From: an uncultured delta proteobacterium
Lineage (GTDB): Bacteria; Myxococcota_A; Polyangia; Polyangiales; Polyangiaceae
Direction: 5' to 3'
Assembly (NCBI GenBank): GCA_903893335.1
Contig: CAITLX010000830.1
Coordinates: 1 to 21,388, forward strand
Length of the DNA stretch: 21,388 bases
The notes under the pieces are model-generated. The model saw nothing but the letters and a program-made list of their open reading frames with translations. It did not search any database and was not told the origin of the DNA. The position numbers and the translations under genes were made by a program. This document shows positions 15,912 to 21,388 of the stretch, one piece after another (position 1 is the stretch's first letter; every line of letters begins with the position of its first letter).

Positions 15912-16583
15912 ATGCGTGACGCACTCGAGAAGTTCTACGCGTTCCTCGAGCAGCCGGTGTTCTTCCGGGCGAGGTTCGTGCTCGTGCTGCTGGTCGTGCC
16001 GATCGCGCTCAGCTTCCTGCAGCCCCTCTGGCGCATCGAGATGCGGGCGCCGCAGTACCCCAACGGCCTGAGCGTCGACATCTACTCGTACACGGTCGAG
16101 GGGGGCCGCGACGGCGCCGACCTCCGCGAGATCAACCTGCTGAACCACTACATCGGCATGAAGAAGCTCGATCGCGCCGACCTGTCGGACCTCGACTGGA
16201 TCCCCTTCGCGCTCGGCGTCATCGCCATTCTCACGCTGCGCGTCGCGGCGATCGGCAACGTGCGCTCGCTCGTCGATCTCGGCGTGATGACCTGCTACTT
16301 CGGCGCGTTCTCGATGGGGCGCTTCGTCTACAAGCTCTACGGCTACGGCCACAACTTGAACCCCGAGGCGCCGGTGAAGGTCGAGCCCTTCACGCCCGTC
16401 ATTCTCGGCACGAAACCCGTCGGCAACTTCCTGACCCACGGGGCGCCCGGCAACGGCACCTGGCTGCTCGTGACCTTCGCCGCCGGGGTGGGAGCGCTGC
16501 TGCTCTGGCACCTCGTGGCCGGTCGCAGGCGCGCGGTGGCGGAGGCCCGGCCCGCAGCGAGCCCGCGCGTCGGAGGCGCGTAG
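15912..16583 (+). CDS. Four-helix membrane protein with NHYIGM motif
   Basis: 223 aa. Predicted membrane segments are at about 22-37, 97-115, 119-141 and 184-203. Between the first and second lies an extracytoplasmic loop with APQYPNGL (47-54), then INLLNHYIGMK (74-84); between the third and fourth is a loop with PFTPVILGT (159-167) and a Gly-rich stretch. The pattern APQYP, NHYIGM, FTPxxxGT is one I recall, from memory only, in uncharacterised membrane proteins encoded beside nitrous-oxide reductase maturation genes (nosL and similar) in other phyla; His79 and Met83 could be metal ligands. No nos gene is in the window. Its stop is 22 nt from the stop of the convergent FGE-like gene. Function unknown. 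Confidence 0.75.
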   Translation: MRDALEKFYAFLEQPVFFRARFVLVLLVVPIALSFLQPLWRIEMRAPQYPNGLSVDIYSYTVEGGRDGADLREINLLNHYIGMKKLDRADLSDLDWIPFALGVIAILTLRVAAIGNVRSLVDLGVMTCYFGAFSMGRFVYKLYGYGHNLNPEAPVKVEPFTPVILGTKPVGNFLTHGAPGNGTWLLVTFAAGVGALLLWHLVAGRRRAVAEARPAASPRVGGA

Positions 16584-16597
16584 GGGCGAAGGCCGCG

Positions 16598-16614
16598 CCG
16601 CGCGCTCAGCGCGG
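16598..16614. terminator. Possible bidirectional hairpin between convergent genes
   Basis: CCGCGC-GCTCA-GCGCGG forms a 6-bp stem with a 5-base loop and covers the end of the minus-strand FGE-like gene, including its stop codon, 14 nt after the stop of the plus-strand gene. There is no T-run on either side, so the assignment rests only on position and symmetry. Confidence 0.25.
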
Positions 16615-17589
16615 AGGCGTCGCGGCGGGAGCCCCCGGCCAGGCGTCCTCGAACGACGCGAGCGCCATCGCAGGCACGACGCAGCGAAACGCGGCCGTCC
16701 GCTCGTCGTCGATGCGCTCGACGGCGCGCTGCGGCGGCGGGACCGCGCAGGCGAGCGTGAGCGTCGTGGCCAGCAGGGGCGTGCGCGCGATGGGCGCCAG
16801 GCCGCACGGCAGATCCGCGCGAGCCGCGCCGGCGGTGGGCCACGACCAGCCCGGCGCGAGGCAGGGGACGCCGATGGGATCGGCGGGCGCAGCACCTGCG
16901 GAGGCGCGGGCCTCGCACGCGCGCAGCGTGGAAGGCGCCGGAGGCGCCCCGAGGGCGGTGGGCCCGAAGGTGCCGGGGCGGCAGCGTGGATCGGGCAGCG
17001 TCGCGTCCTCGCACGCCTCGTCGGTCACCCACTCGGGGAGCTCGGCCGTCTGGAAGACGGCGGCGCTCGACTCGACGATGAGCAGCGTGACCAGCCCGAG
17101 CGAGCCACGCGCGAGCTCGCGCTCGGCGCGCGTGGGGAGGCGTCCGCCGAAGCGCATGGTGCAGGTGCGGTGGGCGACGAAGAAGGAGGCCATCGCGGCC
17201 TGGCGTGGCGCCGCGGGCGGGGCCCCGGGCGCGCGAGGCCCGAGCGGCGTGACGACCGGGCACTCGACGGTCTCGTGCTCGCCCGCCGAGCAACCGACCG
17301 GGTAGGAGCCGATCCAGAAGCCCCCGCGCTCCGCGGGCAGCTCGCGCGCCGTGGCGCGAACCGCCTGCTCGCAGGCGCGGACGAAGGGGATGCCGAGCTT
17401 CTCGGCCGAGCGCGGGGCGCACGCGGCGTCCTCGGCGGGGGCTCCCGTCGCCGCGAGATGGGCGGAGCCGTGAGGCGCCGCCAGGCTCCGCCATGAGAGC
17501 CACGCCGATGCCACGACGACCGCGATCCCGATGGCCGTGGGGACGGCGCGCGATGTCGTCGGGGCGGAGCGCGGTTCGTTCGTCTGCAC
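16606..17589 (-). CDS. Membrane-anchored, degenerate FGE-sulfatase-like protein
   Basis: 327 aa from GTG 17589. A hydrophobic segment (about 17-36) without a lipobox anchors or exports it. The centre resembles the formylglycine-generating-enzyme/SUMF1 fold: GGFWIGS (89-95) followed by GEHE and VECPV matches the domain opening, FGGRLPTRAERELARG (147-162) matches the hallmark GGRLPTEAEWEYAARG, and ELPEWVTDE (183-191) matches the W-E-W-x-x-D region. The two catalytic cysteines of true FGE near the C-terminus are not evident, and the segment between the motifs is short, so it is probably a non-catalytic binding version. About a dozen cysteines suggest disulfides. An upstream in-frame GTG at 17604 lacks a ribosome site; G6 at 17597-17602 serves the GTG at 17589. 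It is divergent from the FG-GAP lipoprotein. Confidence 0.62.
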   Translation of the reverse strand: MQTNEPRSAPTTSRAVPTAIGIAVVVASAWLSWRSLAAPHGSAHLAATGAPAEDAACAPRSAEKLGIPFVRACEQAVRATARELPAERGGFWIGSYPVGCSAGEHETVECPVVTPLGPRAPGAPPAAPRQAAMASFFVAHRTCTMRFGGRLPTRAERELARGSLGLVTLLIVESSAAVFQTAELPEWVTDEACEDATLPDPRCRPGTFGPTALGAPPAPSTLRACEARASAGAAPADPIGVPCLAPGWSWPTAGAARADLPCGLAPIARTPLLATTLTLACAVPPPQRAVERIDDERTAAFRCVVPAMALASFEDAWPGAPAATPPR

Positions 17590-17596
17590 CCCGAGG

Positions 17597-17602
17597 CCCC
17601 CC
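17597..17602 (-). promoter_or_regulatory. Ribosome binding site favouring the start at 17589
   Basis: On the minus strand six Gs end 7 nt before GTG 17589, the usual spacing. The alternative GTG at 17604 overlaps this run and has only pyrimidine-rich sequence in front. Confidence 0.4.
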
Positions 17603-17713
17603 ACCGAGCGAAGCTACGAGTGGCGCGTGCGGGTGGCAAGGGCGGCCGGCGGCGTGTCGAGGGGCGATAGGGCCGCTTGCGCGAGGCCGCTCTGCATCGC
17701 ATCACTGGGCGCG

Positions 17714-19630
17714 ATGTCGTCCGCCAGGCACCCTTGGAGCGCGCCGCTCGCCTGTCGCGCGGGCCTCGCGCTCGCCTTCGCGCTCGCCGCGGGTTGCTCG
17801 CAGTCGGCCGACGAGGCGGGGCCTCGGGTTCTCTCCGGCGCCGATGCGGCGAGCCCGACCGACGCCTCGTTCGACGCCTCGGTGGACGTTTCGGTCGATG
17901 CGTCGGCCGACGCGGCAGGTGTCGACTCCCAGGGGGACGGCGCGTCGCTCGACGACGTGCAGGCGGAGGACGACCGCGCCGCGGACGCCGCCGTCGTGGA
18001 CGCGCCTGGGGACCGTCCCGTCGTCGCACCGGCCACCAGCGTCGTCTGGACGAGCCTCAACGCCTCCGCGGGGCTCGTGGGCACGCGCACGGGGTGTCGC
18101 TCGCTCTCGTTCGCCGACCTGGACGACGACGGCGCGCCCGACCTCGTGTTCGGCGACAGCGGCGTCGTCCGGGTGCTGCACAACGACGGCACCGGCGTGT
18201 TCTCGTCGTGGGCGACGCTCCCCGTGCCTCAGCTCTGGGCGGCGCGCTCGCGCTGCCCGCTGGCCGTGGGCGACTTCGACGGAGACGGGCTGCGCGACGT
18301 CGCGGTCGGCTTCGACTCGTACACGACCGCCACCGAGACGGGCGTGGCCGTGCTCTTCCAGGACGCTGGGCACACCTTCACGCTGCGCACCGCGGCGCAC
18401 GACCAGTCGGAGCTCGTCGCCACGATCGGGCCGCGCAACAAGGTCTCCATCGACGTCCTCGCGGCGCTCTGGGGGGGCGGCCGACCGACGCTGCTGTTCG
18501 CAGCCGAGGCGCTCGACGGCGCCGCGGCGCACGCGGACCTCACGCTCTGCAAGCTCGACGCGCGCGGCGTGAACATCGAGTGCCCGGGGCCTCTCCCGAT
18601 GCCGCGCTCGCTGGCCTGGACGATCGACCCGGCCACGCGCGACCTCGCCCTGAGCGACGACCCCGCGCTCCAGGTCGAGGGCAACGCGCAGGCGGTCGGG
18701 GCGACCGACTTCGACGGCGACGGCGAGGACGATCTCCTCGTCGGGATGGACTTCCAGCCGCAGGCGGCGATGCGCCGCGCGAGCGGCGGCTTCGTGGACA
18801 GGTCGCACTCGTGGAGCTTCGACCGCTACGGCCACGGCATGGGCGTCGCGCTCGGCGACGTCGACGACGACGGCGTCACCGACGCGATCGTGAGCACGAT
18901 GGGCGGCGTCCTCGACTTCCGCGGCGTCTCGGGCGGCGGCTTCCGCTTCGCGGGCGACGAGTCGCCCTACATGACCCGCCCGCGCTCGATCTGGCCCTGG
19001 AGCGCGCTGCTCGATGATCTCGACGCCGACGGGCGGCTCGACCTCATGGTCGTCGGCGACTACGCGTCGAGCACGCTCGACCCGCTGCGCTTCATGCAGT
19101 CGATCGGCGGCCCCAGCGACTACGAGGGCGCCTGGACCACCTTCGTGGTGCACGACTCCGACGCCACCTGGCGCGAGCTCGACCTCTCGTACGCCGACAT
19201 CGCCGCGGGCCACGGCCGCGCGCAGACCTTCGCGATCGGCGACATCGACGGCGACGGTCACCCCGAGCTCGCGACGCTGCTGCTGCGGGCGGCCAACCAC
19301 GACGTGGCCGACCTCTACATCGGGCGCTTGCTCGGCGGAGGCCTCACCCAGGGGCACGGGCTCACCGTCCAGCTCGGCGCGTCGTTCGCGCCTGGCAGCC
19401 GCGCCGAGCTCGACTGCGGCGGACGGACGCAGCGTCGGCGGCTGTACGCAGCCGAAGGCTTCGGCAACGCGGCGCGCACGGAGCTGCATTTCGGCTGCGG
19501 TGACGCCGCGACGTTCGACGAGCTTCGCGTCTACCCGCGCGGGTCGGCGACGCCGGTCGTCGTCGCGGGCGGCGTGCTCGACCGCGCGATCCACGTCGTC
19601 GCGCCGGGTGGCGTCGCGGCCTCGCCCTGA
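17714..19630 (+). CDS. FG-GAP/VCBS repeat lipoprotein with ASPIC/UnbV-like C-terminus
   Basis: 638 aa from ATG 17714. The signal peptide ends in L-A-A-G-C with C28 lipidated and Ser at +2. Residues 41-105 form an Asp/Ala/Ser/Val-rich stalk. Six FG-GAP-type calcium-binding motifs follow: DLDDDGAPD (135), DFDGDGLRD (187), DFDGDGEDD (332), DVDDDGVTD (382), DLDADGRLD (435) and DIDGDGHPE (510), each followed by hydrophobic strands, as in an integrin-like beta-propeller. Residues 547-630 resemble the ASPIC/UnbV domain seen in CRTAC1-like proteins: G-x-x-V-Q-L-G-A, an R-R-R-L-Y-A-A-E-G-F-G strand, L-H-F-G-C-G and FDELRVYPRG. It is probably an exposed binding protein for another protein or for carbohydrate. 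The ribosome site is weak. An earlier in-frame ATG (17531) would bury the signal peptide. Confidence 0.86.
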   Translation: MSSARHPWSAPLACRAGLALAFALAAGCSQSADEAGPRVLSGADAASPTDASFDASVDVSVDASADAAGVDSQGDGASLDDVQAEDDRAADAAVVDAPGDRPVVAPATSVVWTSLNASAGLVGTRTGCRSLSFADLDDDGAPDLVFGDSGVVRVLHNDGTGVFSSWATLPVPQLWAARSRCPLAVGDFDGDGLRDVAVGFDSYTTATETGVAVLFQDAGHTFTLRTAAHDQSELVATIGPRNKVSIDVLAALWGGGRPTLLFAAEALDGAAAHADLTLCKLDARGVNIECPGPLPMPRSLAWTIDPATRDLALSDDPALQVEGNAQAVGATDFDGDGEDDLLVGMDFQPQAAMRRASGGFVDRSHSWSFDRYGHGMGVALGDVDDDGVTDAIVSTMGGVLDFRGVSGGGFRFAGDESPYMTRPRSIWPWSALLDDLDADGRLDLMVVGDYASSTLDPLRFMQSIGGPSDYEGAWTTFVVHDSDATWRELDLSYADIAAGHGRAQTFAIGDIDGDGHPELATLLLRAANHDVADLYIGRLLGGGLTQGHGLTVQLGASFAPGSRAELDCGGRTQRRRLYAAEGFGNAARTELHFGCGDAATFDELRVYPRGSATPVVVAGGVLDRAIHVVAPGGVAASP

Positions 19631-19719
19631 CCGCGCGCGGCGCGCAGGCACGGCGAGCGAGCCTGGACGGAGGACGGCGCCCGCTGGCCGCGTCGCCTGC
19701 GACCGTGTATCCCGTGTCG

Positions 19720-20535
19720 ATGCGATCTTCCCGTCTGCGGCTGTTGTTCCTCGTGTCGTGCGCGTCCGGTCCCGTCGTCGGGTGCAGCAGCGCCGCCGAC
19801 ACGCCGATCGTCGATGCCGGCGTGTTCGACGCCGGCTCGTGGGACGCTCCTGCGTCCGACGCGCGTGACGCTCCGGCCGACGTGGTCGAGGCCGCCGTCG
19901 ACGCGAGCGCGGACGTGGGGCTCGACGTCGCGGTGGACGCCGCCGACGCGACCGTCGACGCGGGGCCGACCTGCACCGGCATCGTGAGCGACGAGACGTT
20001 CGACGCGACGCTGCGCGTGACCGCCGACGATTACCGGGAGGTGTACGTCAATGGCACCCTCGTCGAGGCGCAGGGCGCGGGCTGGGGCAGCCCCTCGACG
20101 CAGACGGTGCAGCTGTTCCTCAATCCCACGGTCGCCAACGTCATCGCGGTGCTCGGAGTCAATGCCTACTCGCAAGGGGGCTACGACCGCGGCATCGTCG
20201 TCGACCTCTCGTGGAGCCTCGGCGACGCGGGCCAGGCGGGGTCGCTCGTGAGCGACGCCTCGTGGCGCGTGCAGCAGGTCGATACGGCCGACGCCGGGCC
20301 CGACTGGATGGCGCCCCGCTACGACGACTCGGCCTGGCCCTTCGCGACCGACGAGGGACCGCACGGCATGGGCCCCTGGGGCTCGCCGCTCGGCACCTCC
20401 GCGGCGCGCTGGATCTGGTTTTACGACTCGTCCACTGCGACGACCAAGCCCGCGTCCGAGTCGGCGGCCTTCCGTCGCACGTTCTATGTGACCACGGCGG
20501 GCCAGCCCTCCGAGGTCGCGACGGGCTGCCCGTAA
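19720..20535 (+). CDS. Putative lipoprotein with Asp/Ala stalk and galactose-binding-like domain
   Basis: 271 aa from ATG 19720. The signal has Arg at 2, 5 and 7, a hydrophobic core and lipobox P-V-V-G-C with C22 lipidated and Ser at +2. Residues 30-82 are a stalk rich in Asp, Ala and Val. The rest looks like a jelly-roll carbohydrate-binding domain: VTADDYREVYVNGTLV (100-115) matches the strand-loop-strand typical of galactose-binding-like modules in glycosidases such as alpha-L-rhamnosidases, and later SWRVQQ, YDDSAWPFA (201-209), WIWFYDS and FRRTFYV (251-257) fit the other strands. C85 and C270 could close the domain. GTG codons at 19705 and 19714 are possible starts, but ATG gives the better signal peptide; no ribosome site is clear. 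It starts 89 nt after the FG-GAP gene. Confidence 0.78.
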   Translation: MRSSRLRLLFLVSCASGPVVGCSSAADTPIVDAGVFDAGSWDAPASDARDAPADVVEAAVDASADVGLDVAVDAADATVDAGPTCTGIVSDETFDATLRVTADDYREVYVNGTLVEAQGAGWGSPSTQTVQLFLNPTVANVIAVLGVNAYSQGGYDRGIVVDLSWSLGDAGQAGSLVSDASWRVQQVDTADAGPDWMAPRYDDSAWPFATDEGPHGMGPWGSPLGTSAARWIWFYDSSTATTKPASESAAFRRTFYVTTAGQPSEVATGCP

Positions 20536-20584
20536 GGCGCCGCTACCGCGCCGCCCGGCGCGGGCCTACACTCGTCACCTCGCT

Positions 20585-20589
20585 GGAGG
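20585..20589 (+). promoter_or_regulatory. Ribosome binding site of the Cys-rich lipoprotein
   Basis: GGAGG lies 7 nt before ATG 20597, the cleanest Shine-Dalgarno sequence among the accessory genes. A possible -10 element TACACT is at 20567-20572, with no recognisable -35 element. Confidence 0.6.
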
Positions 20590-20596
20590 TGGCACC

Positions 20597-21079
20597 ATGT
20601 CTCATTTCCCAGGTTCGGCCCGTGCGCTGTGGCTCGTCGTCGCGATCGGTGCGACCTGCGCGCTGTCGTGCAGCAGCACCGACAGCCCGGCGCCGGGTGG
20701 GGGCGCCCCCCTCGACGCGTCGGCGGAGGGAGAGGGCGGGCGTTGCCACGGAGACGCGACCGCCTGGGCCACGCTCACGCTGGGGCCGATTGCGTGCGTC
20801 AAGAACTCCGATTGCTGCGTCATCGTCAATGGCTGCACGAGCGAGGCGCAGGTCGTCGCTGCCGAGCACGTGGCAGCGGCGAAGGCTGCGTGGCCCACGT
20901 GCGACGACGCGTGCAACCGCTGCATTCCGCCGCCCACCGCGGTCGGCTGTCGTGACGGCGCGTGCACCGGCACGGTGGTCGACCTGGCCGACGCCTCGCC
21001 TGCGCTCATGACCGATCACTGCGGCGTCGATGGCCCCCCGGTGTTGATCGGCGGCGTGCACTTCGGCTGCGGAGGCTGA
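20597..21079 (+). CDS. Small Cys-rich putative lipoprotein
   Basis: 160 aa. The signal sequence has a hydrophobic stretch (about 11-23) and a weaker lipobox, C-A-L-S-C, with C25 the probable lipidated residue and Ser at +2. After a short Gly/Pro/Ala linker the mature domain (about 48-160) carries eleven cysteines, including the pattern C-x5-DCC-x5-C, then C-x3-C-x2-C and C-x4-C, so a disulfide-knit fold is expected. The arrangement K-N-S-D-C-C, followed by W-P-x-C-D-D-x-C and C-R-D-G-x-C, resembles small secreted proteins common in myxobacteria whose function is unknown. It is likely the third gene of a same-strand lipoprotein series (61-nt gap to the previous stop). Confidence 0.75.
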   Translation: MSHFPGSARALWLVVAIGATCALSCSSTDSPAPGGGAPLDASAEGEGGRCHGDATAWATLTLGPIACVKNSDCCVIVNGCTSEAQVVAAEHVAAAKAAWPTCDDACNRCIPPPTAVGCRDGACTGTVVDLADASPALMTDHCGVDGPPVLIGGVHFGCGG

Positions 21080-21187
21080 GCGCGGGAGCAGGCGAGACGC
21101 AGCGCCAAGGTGGCGGGGCGATCTGCCACGTCGGGCGATTTGCGGTCTCGCCGACACTCGGATAGGTCTTGGAAGGCGGCCCAACAA

Positions 21188-21207
21188 GGGCTGGGGGTTG
21201 GGGGGGG
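21188..21207 (+). promoter_or_regulatory. Putative G-quadruplex at the ribosome site of the last gene
   Basis: GGG-CT-GGGGG-TT-G8 on the coding strand: four runs of at least three G can be drawn if the last eight-G run is split. It ends one base before ATG 21209, so it includes whatever serves as ribosome site. Confidence 0.4.
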
Positions 21208-21208
21208 A

Positions 21209-21388
21209 ATGGTACGTCGTGAGGCCCGGCAATTTGCCGGAGCGCTGCTGGTCGTGCTCGGCCTGGTGTCGGGGTGCAGCGATCGCTCGCCTGCCGGGTC
21301 GTCGCTGTTCGACGCATTCGACGCGTCGGTCGGCGCCGCACAGCTACCGCCCCGAGCCGCGTCGGCGCCGAGCGACGACGGCGCCGAC
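21209..21388 (+). CDS. Putative lipoprotein, N-terminal part only (3' partial)
   Basis: Sixty codons are visible, open to the last base of the window. The protein begins MVRREARQ, then a hydrophobic stretch (about 9-20) and a clear lipobox L-V-S-G-C with C23 lipidated and Ser at +2. The visible mature part (FDAFDASVGA, then Pro/Ala/Ser-rich, then an Asp run) looks like the beginning of the Asp/Ala stalks of the upstream lipoproteins. A G-rich tract immediately precedes the ATG. The product cannot be identified from this fragment. Confidence 0.65.
   Translation, partial: MVRREARQFAGALLVVLGLVSGCSDRSPAGSSLFDAFDASVGAAQLPPRAASAPSDDGAD
21226..21240. repeat. Short palindrome just inside the last lipoprotein gene
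   Basis: CCGGCAA-T-TTGCCGG, two 7-bp arms around one base, begins 17 nt after the first base of the ATG. It could be an operator or an RNA hairpin, or simply coding sequence. Confidence 0.35.

Noticed and set aside
17702..19651. 649-codon minus-strand frame antisense to the FG-GAP gene
   Set aside because: A compositional shadow: no recognisable domain, and the opposite strand has a signal peptide and six calcium motifs.

Overview
The window is extremely G+C-rich DNA with strongly G/C-biased third codon positions, long overprinted antisense frames and frequent GTG starts. Together with a GspD-to-GspN operon, several lipoproteins carrying Asp/Ala-rich stalks, a Cys-rich Sel1-repeat protein and an FG-GAP/UnbV lipoprotein, this points to a myxobacterium (Myxococcota, most like Polyangia). 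The assignment is an inference from style and gene content, not from a phylogenetic marker.

Region 1 (about 1-13083, + strand) is a nearly complete type II secretion system (T2SS) operon: gspD (5' end cut off by the window), gspE, gspF, a GspG-like paralogue without a prepilin signal, gspG, gspH, gspI, gspJ, gspK, gspL, gspM and gspN. Six junctions are 4-nt GTGA/ATGA start/stop overlaps and the other gaps are 4 to 22 nt, so this is one translationally coupled unit. It encodes the outer-membrane secretin, the cytoplasmic ATPase, the inner-membrane platform (F, L, M, N) and all five pseudopilins. gspC and the prepilin peptidase gspO are not in the window; gspC may lie just upstream. Oddities are the extra GspG-like protein, a roughly 95-residue Gly/Ala insertion inside GspI, an Ala instead of Gly before the GspJ cleavage site, and (CG)n tracts in the gspI and gspJ leaders.

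Region 2 (13118-15067, - strand) is a two-gene unit, bolA followed by a Cys-rich Sel1-like repeat protein, convergent with gspN. A possible promoter in front of bolA would start transcription at the GTG codon.

Region 3 (15172-21388) is an accessory stretch of exported and membrane proteins: a small lipoprotein, a four-helix membrane protein with an NHYIGM motif preceded by a perfect 8-bp inverted repeat, a membrane-anchored degenerate formylglycine-generating-enzyme-like protein (- strand), a large FG-GAP/UnbV lipoprotein, a lipoprotein with a galactose-binding-like domain, a small Cys-rich lipoprotein, and the beginning of a fifth lipoprotein cut by the window end. All five lipoproteins have Ser right after the lipidated Cys. 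They are surface or outer-membrane candidates and could be clients of the neighbouring T2SS, though nothing in the sequence proves that link. No tRNA, rRNA, CRISPR array, insertion sequence or integrase was seen. Every intergenic gap is under 300 bases; the longest is 15718-15911.
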